A stretch of DNA of 64,000 bases from Phascolarctobacterium sp. (GTDB lineage Bacteria; Bacillota; Negativicutes; Acidaminococcales; Acidaminococcaceae), in the NCBI GenBank assembly GCA_003150755.1, contig QAMT01000023.1:310001-374000 (forward strand). Direction: 5' to 3'. The translations under genes were made by a program, and so were the position numbers. Each line of letters begins with the position of its first letter. Position 1 is the first letter of the stretch. Positions 47,380 to 56,758 of the stretch are shown piece after piece. The notes beneath the pieces were generated by a model. The model saw only the letters and a list, made by a program, of their open reading frames with translations. It was not told the DNA's origin and searched no databases.

Positions 47380-50300
47380 ATGCAAAAAATCAAATCTGTC
47401 CTGGTTGCCAACCGCGGCGAAATCGCTATCCGCGTTTTCCGTGCCTGCAATGAGCTTGGCATCCGCACAGTGGCAATTTATTCAAAAGAAGACACGCTTT
47501 CACTTCACCGCAACAAGGCGGACGAAGCTTACCTCGTCGGCGAGGGCAAAGGCCCTATCGACGCTTACCTTGATATTGAAGATATCATCCGCATTGCGCA
47601 TGAACACGATGTAGACGCTATCCACCCCGGCTACGGCTTTTTGTCCGAAAACAGCGACCTTGCCAAACGCTGCGCCGAAGAAGGCATTATTTTTATCGGC
47701 CCGCGCCTTGAACACCTGATTATGTTCGGCGACAAGGTAAACGCGCGCGAGCAGGCCAAACTGGCAGGCATCCCGATGATTCCGGGCAGCGACGGCCCGA
47801 TTGACAGCGTTGAGGACGTGTACCGCTTTGTACAGGCGCACGGCTTTCCGGTTATGCTTAAAGCCGTTAACGGCGGCGGCGGTCGCGGCATGCGTATGGT
47901 CAACAGCAATGAGGATTTGGAAACCGTTTACAACATGGCTAAATCCGAAGCTAAAAAGGCCTTCGGCAGTGACGAAATTTACCTTGAAAAATACCTTGAA
48001 AGCCCGAAACATGTTGAAGTACAGATTTTAGGCGATATGCAGGGCAACATTGTGCATCTGTTTGAACGTGACTGCTCCGTGCAGCGCCGCCATCAGAAAT
48101 TAGTAGAAATTGCCCCGGCTTTTTCGCTTAACCCGCAGCTGCGCAAGGATATCTGCGATGCCGCAGTTAAGCTGATGAAAAACGTAAATTACCTCAGCGC
48201 CGGTACGGTTGAATTTTTGGTAACTCCGGACAATAAATTCTATTTTATTGAAGTTAACCCGCGTATTCAGGTTGAACATACTGTTACCGAAGAAATTACC
48301 GGCTATGATATTGTACAAACCCAGATTAAAATTGCAGAAGGGTATTCGCTCCACAGCCCGGAAATCGGCATTCCCGAACAGGATAAAATTACCAGCTTCG
48401 GCCATGCCATCCAGTGCCGCATTACTACGGAAGACCCTGCCAACAACTTTATGCCCGATACCGGCAAGCTGATTGCTTACCGCAGCGGCGGCGGTTTTGG
48501 CGTGCGCCTGGACGGCGGCAATGCGTTTACCGGCTCTGTAATTACGCCGTATTACGATTCGCTGCTGGTTAAAGCTACCACCCACGGCCTGACGCATCAG
48601 ATTGCCATTACCAAAATGCTGCGCTGCTTAAAGGAATTCCGTATCCGCGGCGTAAAAACCAATATTCTGTTCCTTGAAAATGTACTGGCTCATCCGAGCT
48701 TTGCCGACGGCTCTTATAACACCTCGTTTGTTGATGAAAACACCGAGCTGTTTATTTTCCCGAAAACTCTGGACCGCGGCACCAGGCTTTTGCATTACAT
48801 TGCCGATGTAACTGTTAACGGTTACAACAATGTCGGCGTACAGCCGAAACCGGATTTTGCACCGCTGAATATGCCGAAACCGTTTAAAGGCACCATGCCG
48901 GACGGCACTAAGCAGATTCTGGACGCACAAGGGCCAGAAGCGCTTTCCAAATGGGTTATGGACCAGAAGGAAGTTTTGTTTACCGATACCACTTTCCGCG
49001 ATGCGCATCAATCATTGCTTGCAACCCGCATGCGCACCAACGATATGTTGAAGGTTATTGATACCACGGCTGCCAAACTGCCGAACCTGTTCAGCTTTGA
49101 ATGCTGGGGCGGCGCAACCTTCGACGTTGCTTACCGCTTTCTTGACGAAAGCCCGTGGAAACGCCTGATTCAGTTCCGCGAAAAATGCCCGAACATTCTG
49201 TTCCAGATGCTTGTCCGCGGTGCTAACGCAGTTGGCTACACCAGCTATCCGGATAACGTAGTTAAAGAATTTATCCGCCTGTCTGCTAAAAACGGCGTCG
49301 ATGTATTCCGCGTATTCGACAGCCTTAACGGCATCGACAATATGCTCCTGTCGCTGGATGCTGTACGCGAATGCAACAAATTTGCCGAAGCTTCCCTGTG
49401 CTACACCGGCGATATTTTAGACCCGCGCCGCGATAAATACGACCTTAAATATTATGTAACAATGGCTAAAGAGCTGGAAAAAACCGGCGCTAACTCCATC
49501 TGCATTAAAGATATGGCCGGCCTTTTAAAACCGGAAGCTGCTTACCAGCTTGTTTCCGCACTGAAAGAAGCAGTTAATGTGCCTATTCATCTGCATACGC
49601 ACGAAGGCAGCGGCAACAGCATTTACACCTACGCGCGCGCTATTGATGCAGGCGTAGACATTGTAGACGTTGCCATGAGCGCCATGTCCTGCGGCACAGC
49701 ACAGCCCAGCGCTTCCAGCCTGTATTATGCCCTCAGCGGTCATCCGCGCCAGCCGCATCTTGATATTAACGCACTTAACGAAATGTCCCGTTATTGGGAA
49801 AGCGTTCGTCCTTACTACAAAGCTATCGACAACACGGTTTCTTACCCCAACCCGGAAGTTTATATCCACGAAATGCCGGGCGGCCAGTACAGCAACCTGC
49901 AGCAGCAGGCCAAAGCAGTAGGGCTTGGCGAGCGCTGGGAAGAAATCAAAGACATGTACCACCGCGTTTCCATGATGTTCGGCGACATCATCAAAGTTAC
50001 GCCGTCCTCCAAAATGGTTGGCGATATGGCACTGTTTATGGTACAGAACGACCTTAACGAAGAAGATATTTATGCTAAGGGTGATTCCCTCAGCTTCCCC
50101 GCATCTGTTGTAGAATTCTTTGAAGGCCGCCTGGGCGTACCATATCAGGGCTTCCCGCAGAAATTACAGCAGATTATCCTTAAAGGCCGCAAACCTATTG
50201 AAGGCCGTCCGGGCGCATCCCTGCCCCCGGCAGATTTTGAAAAAGTACGCGCCAGCCTTGCAGAAATGGGCGCGCCGACTACCGACGAAGCTGTAAGCAG

Positions 50301-50820
50301 CTATTGCCTGTACCCGAAAGTATTCAGCGACTGGGCAGTGCGCCATGCAGAATTCGGCGATGTTTCCGTGCTTGATACCCCGACCTTCTTCTTCGGCATG
50401 AAAACCGGCGAAGAAATCAAAGTTGAAATTGAACAGGGCAAAATGCTCGTTATCAAGCTGCTGCAAATCGGCGAAGCTAACGAAGACGGCATCCGCACCA
50501 TCTTCTTCGAGTTCAACGGCCTGCCGCGCGAAATTGACATTAAAGACCGCAATGTAAAATCAACCAATGTCACCCGCAAAAAAGCCGATAAAACTAACCC
50601 CGGCGAAATCGGCGCAACGCTGTCCGGCTCCGTTGTTAAGGTTCTGGTTGAAAAAGGCCAGGCTGTTACCAAAGGCACTCCGCTCATCGTAACCGAAGCC
50701 ATGAAGATGGAAACCACCATCGCAGCGCCTATCAGCGGCATTGTATCGCAAATCCATGTAGCAGCAGGCAGCAGAATTGAAAGCGGCGACTGCCTCCTGG
50801 AAATCGAAATCAAAGCTTAA
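47380..50820 (+). CDS. pyc: Pyruvate carboxylase
   Basis: The 1146-aa protein is a full single-chain enzyme. Biotin carboxylase (about 1-460) has KAVNGGGGRGMRMV and EVNPRIQVEHTVTEEITGYD. Carboxyltransferase (about 530-830) starts FTDTTFRDAHQSLLATRMR and has metal-ligand HLHTHEGSGN. The C-terminal biotinyl domain has EAMKMET with the biotinylated Lys at about 1109. It makes oxaloacetate from pyruvate, ATP and bicarbonate, feeding the reductive TCA/succinate-propionate branch in anaerobes. GGAGGG precedes ATG. Confidence 0.96.
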   Translation: MQKIKSVLVANRGEIAIRVFRACNELGIRTVAIYSKEDTLSLHRNKADEAYLVGEGKGPIDAYLDIEDIIRIAHEHDVDAIHPGYGFLSENSDLAKRCAEEGIIFIGPRLEHLIMFGDKVNAREQAKLAGIPMIPGSDGPIDSVEDVYRFVQAHGFPVMLKAVNGGGGRGMRMVNSNEDLETVYNMAKSEAKKAFGSDEIYLEKYLESPKHVEVQILGDMQGNIVHLFERDCSVQRRHQKLVEIAPAFSLNPQLRKDICDAAVKLMKNVNYLSAGTVEFLVTPDNKFYFIEVNPRIQVEHTVTEEITGYDIVQTQIKIAEGYSLHSPEIGIPEQDKITSFGHAIQCRITTEDPANNFMPDTGKLIAYRSGGGFGVRLDGGNAFTGSVITPYYDSLLVKATTHGLTHQIAITKMLRCLKEFRIRGVKTNILFLENVLAHPSFADGSYNTSFVDENTELFIFPKTLDRGTRLLHYIADVTVNGYNNVGVQPKPDFAPLNMPKPFKGTMPDGTKQILDAQGPEALSKWVMDQKEVLFTDTTFRDAHQSLLATRMRTNDMLKVIDTTAAKLPNLFSFECWGGATFDVAYRFLDESPWKRLIQFREKCPNILFQMLVRGANAVGYTSYPDNVVKEFIRLSAKNGVDVFRVFDSLNGIDNMLLSLDAVRECNKFAEASLCYTGDILDPRRDKYDLKYYVTMAKELEKTGANSICIKDMAGLLKPEAAYQLVSALKEAVNVPIHLHTHEGSGNSIYTYARAIDAGVDIVDVAMSAMSCGTAQPSASSLYYALSGHPRQPHLDINALNEMSRYWESVRPYYKAIDNTVSYPNPEVYIHEMPGGQYSNLQQQAKAVGLGERWEEIKDMYHRVSMMFGDIIKVTPSSKMVGDMALFMVQNDLNEEDIYAKGDSLSFPASVVEFFEGRLGVPYQGFPQKLQQIILKGRKPIEGRPGASLPPADFEKVRASLAEMGAPTTDEAVSSYCLYPKVFSDWAVRHAEFGDVSVLDTPTFFFGMKTGEEIKVEIEQGKMLVIKLLQIGEANEDGIRTIFFEFNGLPREIDIKDRNVKSTNVTRKKADKTNPGEIGATLSGSVVKVLVEKGQAVTKGTPLIVTEAMKMETTIAAPISGIVSQIHVAAGSRIESGDCLLEIEIKA

Positions 50821-50851
50821 AATTACCAAACTGCTTACGCAGATAAGCAAA

Positions 50852-50882
50852 ATACCCGCCTTAACCCGGCGGGTATTTTTTT
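50852..50882 (+). terminator. Terminator of pyc
   Basis: ATACCCGCC and GGCGGGTAT pair around TTAACCC and are followed by a run of seven T. Confidence 0.88.
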
Positions 50883-50883
50883 G

Positions 50884-50919
50884 CAAAAACAAAGCCACCG
50901 GTTTTATGCCGATGGCTTT
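50884..50919 (-). terminator. Terminator of the AcoR-like gene
   Basis: On the minus strand AAAGCCATCGG and CCGGTGGCTTT pair around CATAAAA, followed by GTTTTTGC. It lies tail to tail with the pyc terminator. Confidence 0.75.
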
Positions 50920-50934
50920 GCTGTTATGAAACTT

Positions 50935-52824
50935 TTATTTTTTCTTTTCCGTTTTCGGTGTCAGGTCGTACTTTTTAAGGTAACGGTAGAGCGTTACGCG
51001 GCTGACATCAAGCATGCCTGCCAGTTTGCTGATATTGCCGCCGGAGGATTTCCACGCTGCAATAAAAGCATCCTTATCGTACTTCCAGGATTTTTCCAGC
51101 GTTTTATCGCCGGGCAGTTTGATGTTTTCTGCTTCGATAATGCTGCCAGGAGTATGGAAGAAAGCCTGCTCGATAACGCCCTGTAATTGTTTGATGTTGC
51201 CGGGCCAGCTGCAGCTTTTCAAAAGTTCCAGCGCTTCCGGCGACAGGCGTTTCGGCGACAGGTTATGCTGCGCGGACATTTCTGCCAGAATATGCGCTGC
51301 AATAACTTCAATATCCTTGCTGCGCTCACGCAGGGGCGGAACGCGGATGGTGGTATCAAGTACCAGTTCATACAGTGCGCGGGAGAATAAGCCCTTGTCC
51401 GCCAGGCGTTTCAGATTGGAATCGCAGGCTGCAATTACGCGCACGTTAAGTTTTTTGCGCAGACCTGTTTCTTTATTTAAGAGGCCGTTTTTCAAAGCAT
51501 CGGCCAGCTTGTCGCCCATTTCTACCGGCAGTTTTTCAACTTCGTCCAAAAACAGCGTGCCGCCCATCGAAAGTTCCAGCTTGCCTGCCGTGGGCTGATG
51601 GTCGCCGTCCTCACTGCCGAAAAATTCTTCTTCCAAAATGCTCTGCGGAGCGTTGGAGCATTTTACAACAATCAGCGGTGCTGCTGCGCGCGGGCTGGCC
51701 TGATGAATGCCGTGCGCCAGGCGCTGCTTGCCGGTACCCGGTTCGCCCTGCAATAAGATATTGTTATCGCTGCGGGCAATGCGCGATGCCTTATGCTGCA
51801 AAGCCAAAAACTCACTTGTTTCGCCCACCATGCTGTACAGGCTGTAACGGGAGCTGTAACCGGTTGCATGGGCAATCGTAGTTTTCAAATCCTCAATGCT
51901 CATGCTCATGACCAGCGCACTTTCAATTTCGCTGCCAACTTTAACCGGCATAACGGTGGTAATATCTTCGTAAGTACGGTCCTGCGTAATCCAGGTAATT
52001 TCACGGCGGTGCGTCGGCGTACCCTGCAAAGCTTTTTTAATGGGAATATGCTCGTAATTAAGGAACACATCCTCCAGATTATCCTTGCCTTCCAGGCGGT
52101 GTTTGGCATTGCCGTTGCAGTATTTCAGTTTTTCATCCTGCCCAATCCAGTAAACGGCAACGGGCAGTTCTTCCATCATCATCTGCTGAATGCTCCAGTA
52201 TTCAAGCATCTTTAAATGCTGCTCGATGGCATATTTCATCGTCAGCAAAAGCGATAACAATAAATCATACGGCAAATCGTTCTGGTCCAGCGAGAAGAAA
52301 GAAATAATATAGCGGATTTTGCCGTCCACACAAATCGGCGCGCTGCACGCATCGCCGGAATGGCTGTCTTTAATCCACATTTCCGGGCCGAACATTAAAA
52401 ACGGCACATTATGTTCGCGCGCAATGCTGATGCTGGATGTTCCGACATCTTCTTCCAGCACGCGCATGCCCTGAATGTCTTCAATTACACGCTGGAAAAA
52501 CGGCAGGGCATAGTTTTTGATAACATAGCCGTCCTCGTCAATCAGCAGCATGCTTAAATTGTGAATGTTGAAATGCTGCTTGCTCTGCTCATACAGGCCG
52601 TCAACATATTTAACGATAAATTCGTGCGTTTTCTGATGCTCGATGATTTCTTCACGGCTCAGCTTGTTGATTTTGGGCATAGTTTCATGCGGCAGCTTCA
52701 TTTTGCGGCAGCGCTGCCACGATTCGGCTACCCACGGATGCACGTTAGGGTCAACAATGCCCTCCTCCATAAATTTTTTATAATACAAAGCCAGTTTTTC
52801 TTTGTTGCGCCTCTCTCGAATCAT
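50935..52824 (-). CDS. AcoR-like AAA+ transcriptional regulator lacking GAFTGA
   Basis: The 629-aa protein is built like AcoR/DhaR activators. A GAF-type sensor region spans about 60-200, a PAS-like region about 210-310, and an AAA+ domain about 330-560 with Walker A GEPGTGKQ, Walker B GTLFLDEVE and arginine fingers RVPPLRERSKD. A Fis-type HTH follows (WKSSGGNISKLAGMLDVSRVTLYRYLKK). Where sigma-54 activators have GAFTGA, this reads FFGSEDGDHQPTAGKLEL, so the sigma-54 contact loop is missing. It may act on sigma-70 promoters like TyrR. Confidence 0.85.
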   Translation of the reverse strand: MIRERRNKEKLALYYKKFMEEGIVDPNVHPWVAESWQRCRKMKLPHETMPKINKLSREEIIEHQKTHEFIVKYVDGLYEQSKQHFNIHNLSMLLIDEDGYVIKNYALPFFQRVIEDIQGMRVLEEDVGTSSISIAREHNVPFLMFGPEMWIKDSHSGDACSAPICVDGKIRYIISFFSLDQNDLPYDLLLSLLLTMKYAIEQHLKMLEYWSIQQMMMEELPVAVYWIGQDEKLKYCNGNAKHRLEGKDNLEDVFLNYEHIPIKKALQGTPTHRREITWITQDRTYEDITTVMPVKVGSEIESALVMSMSIEDLKTTIAHATGYSSRYSLYSMVGETSEFLALQHKASRIARSDNNILLQGEPGTGKQRLAHGIHQASPRAAAPLIVVKCSNAPQSILEEEFFGSEDGDHQPTAGKLELSMGGTLFLDEVEKLPVEMGDKLADALKNGLLNKETGLRKKLNVRVIAACDSNLKRLADKGLFSRALYELVLDTTIRVPPLRERSKDIEVIAAHILAEMSAQHNLSPKRLSPEALELLKSCSWPGNIKQLQGVIEQAFFHTPGSIIEAENIKLPGDKTLEKSWKYDKDAFIAAWKSSGGNISKLAGMLDVSRVTLYRYLKKYDLTPKTEKKK

Positions 52825-52846
52825 TAAAGCTCCCCCTTAATTTTAT

Positions 52847-53539
52847 TTAAGCTGCTTCGCCGTTTTCAATCAAAACACGGCGTGCTCCGTAATAATGCGA
52901 TTTCCAGTAGTCGCTGTCCAGTGAATCAAGCACAACCCCGCGCGATGATGACGCTGTCCAGAACTTGCCGCTACCGGCGTAAATCCCCACATGCGAAGCC
53001 CCTGCGGCATAGGTGCTGAAAAACACCAGGTCGCCCGGCTTTAGCTTGCTTTTTAAAACAAAAATCCCATCCAGCACCTGCGCATCTGCAGTACGCGGCA
53101 GTTTGGCATCGTGCTTGCCGAAAACATACTGCACATAAGCAGAACAGTCAAACCCTTTCGGCGTTGTGCCGCCGAATTTATAAGGCACGCCCTTGTACTT
53201 GGCTGCGGTTTTTACAATGTCCTTACCGCGCACATCGGCAATGCCTTCTTTTTTAAAGGCTTCCCATGAGATTTTATTATAGGTTTTGGTATCGAGCTTG
53301 CCGCTCTTTTTCAGCCCGTGTTCCTTCTGAAACTTTTTGATGGCCTCTCCGGTTTCTTTCGACATGCGCCCATCCTTGCGATCAACATCGTAACCAAGCA
53401 TCTCCAGCTTTTGCTGGGCTACGGTCAGCTTCCAGTCGCGCGCAGGCGCTTTGGTTTTACTTTTGGCCAGCGCCATTGAAGGCAGCAGGCAGGCAATAAG
53501 CAGGCAGCAGATAAACATCATCCATTTTTTACGCTGCAT
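52847..53539 (-). CDS. NlpC/P60 peptidoglycan hydrolase with peptidoglycan-binding domain
   Basis: The 230-aa protein starts at ATG 53539, after GGGAGG. It has a signal peptide (RKKWMMFICCLLIACLLPSMALA), a PG_binding_1 domain (about 38-95: QQKLEMLGYDVDRKDGRMSKETGEAIKKFQKEHGL) and an NlpC/P60 domain with FDCSAYVQYVFG (catalytic Cys), ASHVGIY (His) and a later His. It cleaves peptide stems in the wall, probably during growth or division. Confidence 0.9.
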   Translation of the reverse strand: MQRKKWMMFICCLLIACLLPSMALAKSKTKAPARDWKLTVAQQKLEMLGYDVDRKDGRMSKETGEAIKKFQKEHGLKKSGKLDTKTYNKISWEAFKKEGIADVRGKDIVKTAAKYKGVPYKFGGTTPKGFDCSAYVQYVFGKHDAKLPRTADAQVLDGIFVLKSKLKPGDLVFFSTYAAGASHVGIYAGSGKFWTASSSRGVVLDSLDSDYWKSHYYGARRVLIENGEAA

Positions 53540-53792
53540 TACAGTCCTCCCTTCCTTTAGCAAAACAGTGCTTTTATAAAATATTTTCTGCAAAATATTA
53601 CAAAACGGCAAAATCACTTTTAAAATAAGCAACTTATAATACACTTTTCGAGTATATTATATCGCATTTAACAGTTTTTGAAAAATATTTTTTATCGGGC
53701 GCGCTTTTATTTGTTGTTTATTTTAAAAAGCAGCCTGACGGATTTGCGCCGCCGGTAAGTTTGTGCTACACTAAAACCGGTGAAGCAATTAA

Positions 53793-54677
53793 ATGAAAAA
53801 AATATTTACACTCTTGCTCATTTTAATATCGTTGATGCTTGCCGCCTGCCAGAGCGAAAATGCAAAGCCTGCGCTTGGCAGCGGCAGTGTATATTTTCCG
53901 GTTTACGAAATAACCGCACCGGCAGAAGGCAAAATACTGGGGCTGATTTTGCAAAAGGGCGACCGCATAGGCAAAGAGCAGCCATTGTTTGCCGTTGACG
54001 ACCAGCAGCTTACAGCAGAGATTAAAGAAGCCACAGCCAATGTAGGACGCGCCGAAGCAGAAATCAAAACCATGCAAAATGGCAAAGACAGCGGCAATAG
54101 CCCTGCCGCCATTGCCGCAGCACAGCAGCAGTACGAGCAAGCCAGCGCACAAGAAGCCAAAATGTCCGCACTGTATAAGCAGGGCGCAGTGGCACGCCGC
54201 CAGTATGAAGCCGCCTCCGCCGCTAAAGCAGCAGCCCAGGCAGCTTTAAGCGCAGCACGCGGCGCAGGTGAAACCGTCAAAGCATCGCCCGAAGCTATTG
54301 CGCAAAAGCAGGAAGAACTTAAAACGCTGCAAACAAAATACAACGTACTGCTGCAAAAACAACTTGCACTGGAAGAAGAAAGCCCCTGCACCGGCATCGT
54401 AACCGAAAAATACCTTAACACAGGCGATACCGCTGCTGCCGGGCAAAAAGTCCTCAGCATCCGCGAGCTGGAAACTTGCAGCGCCGTTATAAAAACATCC
54501 GCGCAAGCGGCGCAAAATTTAAAGGTTGGGCAGCCAATTACAGCGCACGCAGGCAGCATAAACAAAAATTTTAAGGGCAGCATTGCCAAAATTGACGGCA
54601 ATAACATAACCATAAGCATTGATAATACCTCGCTGGATTTGAAGGACGGCATGGAGGTAAGCGTCACCGTAAATTAA
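53793..54677 (+). CDS. HlyD-family periplasmic adaptor lipoprotein
   Basis: The 294-aa protein has a lipoprotein signal ending LMLAAC (Cys about 19), a split lipoyl/barrel domain (APAEGKILGLILQKGDRIGKEQPLFAV at the start, SPCTGIVTEKYLNTGDTAAAGQKVLSI later) and an alpha-helical hairpin (about 70-200, Ala/Gln-rich). It is a membrane-fusion protein as used by ABC exporters. No ATPase or permease gene follows, so its partner is elsewhere. Its presence suits a diderm envelope. Confidence 0.8.
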   Translation: MKKIFTLLLILISLMLAACQSENAKPALGSGSVYFPVYEITAPAEGKILGLILQKGDRIGKEQPLFAVDDQQLTAEIKEATANVGRAEAEIKTMQNGKDSGNSPAAIAAAQQQYEQASAQEAKMSALYKQGAVARRQYEAASAAKAAAQAALSAARGAGETVKASPEAIAQKQEELKTLQTKYNVLLQKQLALEEESPCTGIVTEKYLNTGDTAAAGQKVLSIRELETCSAVIKTSAQAAQNLKVGQPITAHAGSINKNFKGSIAKIDGNNITISIDNTSLDLKDGMEVSVTVN

Positions 54678-54740
54678 CAAACGCGCACAGCGGTTATGTG
54701 TTATAATAAGTGTATAAAAGCAATAAAGGGGGATCTTACT

Positions 54741-55319
54741 ATGGAATTGTTTGATAAACTTGGCGAATTTGCTAAAATTGCGGCTAATAAAACCGAAGAA
54801 ATAACCAAAACTATTGGTGAAAAAGCAGAAGCCGCTATGGAGATCCAGAAGCTGACTTCCCAGATTGGCAAAGAAGAAAGCAAAATTGAAAGCACCTATA
54901 AAAAAATGGGCAAAATGGTTTGGGAAAAATCCCAGAAATGCGATTGCCTGCCCGAAGAGTTTAAAGCTGAATGCGATGCTGTTAATGCCAGCCTCGCTGC
55001 AATAGAAGACCTTAAATTTAAAATTGCAAGCGTTAAAGCAACTGCCTTTAACGGCGAAGAACCGAAAGTTGCCTGCCCGCACTGCGGCGCACATGTTAGC
55101 GTAAGCGCTAAGTTCTGCAGCGAATGCGGCGGCAAAATGGAACCTGCCGAAACTGCTAAAACCGTAGAAGCAGAAGTTGTTGCCGAAAGCGCAGAACACA
55201 AAACCGAAGCAGAAGCCGAAGTTGAAGTTATTGCACCGGAAACAAAACCGGAAAAAACCGAAAAACCGGCTGAAGAAAAACCCGCCGAAGCAGCAGAAAC
55301 AAAAGCAGAAGATAAATAA
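54741..55319 (+). CDS. Zinc-ribbon protein with helical N terminus and acidic tail
   Basis: The 192-aa protein starts at ATG 54741 (AAGGGGG upstream). It has an N-terminal helical region (about 1-100), zinc ribbon CPHCGAHVSVSAKFCSECGGKM (about 112-133), then a Glu/Lys/Ala/Pro repeat-like tail (about 134-192). It resembles small zinc_ribbon_2 proteins of Firmicutes. The function is unknown. Confidence 0.75.
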   Translation: MELFDKLGEFAKIAANKTEEITKTIGEKAEAAMEIQKLTSQIGKEESKIESTYKKMGKMVWEKSQKCDCLPEEFKAECDAVNASLAAIEDLKFKIASVKATAFNGEEPKVACPHCGAHVSVSAKFCSECGGKMEPAETAKTVEAEVVAESAEHKTEAEAEVEVIAPETKPEKTEKPAEEKPAEAAETKAEDK

Positions 55320-55329
55320 TTACACAAAC

Positions 55330-55366
55330 AGCCAAGCCATATAAAAACGGCTTGGCTTTTTATTTT
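55330..55366 (+). terminator. Terminator after the zinc-ribbon gene
   Basis: AGCCAAGCC and GGCTTGGCT pair, followed by TTTTATTTTTT. Confidence 0.85.
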
Positions 55367-55444
55367 TTATAGCATCCTTAAGCAGTAAAGCGGTTGCAAA
55401 ATTTGAGAAAAACGTGTTATAATATAAAAGTTAAAATTACATAT

Positions 55445-55519
55445 GCGGGTATAGTTCAGTGGTAGAACAATAGCTTCCCAAGCTATGTGTCGCGAGTTCG
55501 AGTCTCGTTACCCGCTCCA
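55445..55519 (+). tRNA. tRNA-Gly (CCC anticodon)
   Basis: Acceptor GCGGGTA/TACCCGC, D arm GTTCAGTGGTAGAAC, anticodon stem ATAGC/GCTAT with loop TTCCCAA (anticodon CCC, codon GGG), T arm GCGAG-TTCGAGT-CTCGT, discriminator T and encoded CCA. It is preceded by TTATAATATAAA-like promoter sequence. Confidence 0.93.
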
Positions 55520-55527
55520 GTATTTAT

Positions 55528-55560
55528 GCGGCTCTCCGGCTTTACGGAAAGCCGCTTTTT
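55528..55560 (+). terminator. Terminator of the tRNA gene
   Basis: GCGGCT(C)TCCG and CGGA(A)AGCCGC pair around GCTTTA, followed by TTTTTATTT. Confidence 0.85.
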
Positions 55561-55734
55561 ATTTACTGGTGCTTACACCGGTGCTTATTTGCGGCTGATT
55601 TTTCTTTAGTTATACCCGTATAGGTATAAATTTTATTAGCTAAAATATTTTAATTGATACTTGTTTGCAATAGTTTGCTGTTTAGTGTTATAATAGCAAT
55701 GAATTTGATAACTTCTTTTAAAGGAGCTGATTTT

Positions 55735-56700
55735 GTGAGCGATACACTAACAGTGTGCGGGCTTACGGTTGAGCGCGGCGCTAAGCTGCGCACGATGCTG
55801 CCCGTGCCCGATACTAAAGTAGAAATTCCACTGACTATTATCAACGGCGCGCAGGACGGGCCTGTGCTTTTGGTAACTGCCGGCATTCACGGCGGAGAGT
55901 ACCCCGGCATTGCTGCCGCCATGGAACTTGGACGCGAGCTTGACCCGCAGAACATCTGCGGCAGCCTGATTATGCTGCACCCGGTAAACATTCAGGGCTT
56001 TTGGGCACGCCGCGAATTTATTGTACCGGAGGACGGCAAAAATTTAAACCGTGTGTTTCCCGGCAGCCCGCTGGGCACACTTGCTGAAAAAACGGCGTAT
56101 TTAATCAGCAGCAATTTTTTCCCGATTGCTGATTTTTATGTTGACCTGCACAGCGGCGATATTCACGAAAGCCTGCACCCCTATGTTTATTATCCGGGCC
56201 AGCCGACGGAAGAACTTGCCGAAAAGGCGCGCAGTGTGGCTAAGGTGCTGAACGTAGAATACATGGTGCGCTCGCTTGCTACCGGCGGTGCTTATAACTA
56301 TGCCGCTTCTACCGGCTTGCCTTCGCTTTTGATTGAACGCGGCGGCGCAGGGCTGTGCCTGCACGAAGACATCGAAGAATATAAGTCCGATTTAAGAAAC
56401 ATTCTGCGCAAGCTGAAGCTGCTGGACGAACCTGTTAAGCCGCGCCGCTATATTCCGCGCGATGTGACGGACATTATTTATCTGGAAGCAATGGAAACCG
56501 GCTGCTGGCTGCATCATATCCACAGCGGCGATTTTGTGGAAGAAGGGCAGATTTTAGGCCGCACTACGGATTTATTCGGCGAAACGCTGACCACCTATTA
56601 CGCCGAACAGAGCGGTATTGTGCTGTATGTTTGCCCGGCACTGGCCGCGCCCAAGGGCACAGTGCTTTTGGCTTACGGAAAAATTCATAACGAAGATTGA
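55735..56700 (+). CDS. Succinylglutamate desuccinylase / aspartoacylase family protein
   Basis: The 321-aa protein starts at GTG 55735, chosen because AAAGGAG lies eight bases upstream. Zinc-carboxypeptidase-like motifs: TAGIHGGEYPG (His and Glu ligands, about 48-58) and DLHSGD (second His). N-acyl substrate contact is likely at GKNLNRVFPG. It would hydrolyse an N-acyl amino acid or similar amide. The substrate is unknown. Confidence 0.83.
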   Translation: MSDTLTVCGLTVERGAKLRTMLPVPDTKVEIPLTIINGAQDGPVLLVTAGIHGGEYPGIAAAMELGRELDPQNICGSLIMLHPVNIQGFWARREFIVPEDGKNLNRVFPGSPLGTLAEKTAYLISSNFFPIADFYVDLHSGDIHESLHPYVYYPGQPTEELAEKARSVAKVLNVEYMVRSLATGGAYNYAASTGLPSLLIERGGAGLCLHEDIEEYKSDLRNILRKLKLLDEPVKPRRYIPRDVTDIIYLEAMETGCWLHHIHSGDFVEEGQILGRTTDLFGETLTTYYAEQSGIVLYVCPALAAPKGTVLLAYGKIHNED

Positions 56701-56715
56701 GCCATAAACAGCAAA

Positions 56716-56750
56716 AGAGAAGCATTTTAACCGAATGCTTCTCTTTTTTA
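56716..56750. terminator. Bidirectional terminator
   Basis: AGAGAAGCATT and AATGCTTCTCT pair with A-run and T-run on the two sides. It serves the desuccinylase-like gene and the convergent DUF362 gene. Confidence 0.85.
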
Positions 56751-56758
56751 TTTTGCGC

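Noticed and set aside
47500..48012. Long minus-strand ORFs opposite pyruvate carboxylase and other host genes
   Set aside because: They are antisense frames kept open by codon bias in G+C-richer host genes. The plus-strand enzyme explains the region.
55445..55519. tRNA-Gly gene as the prophage attachment site
   Set aside because: It lies 8 kb from the prophage end and shares no repeat with the left end. The 17-bp repeat at 3620/47291 is intergenic.
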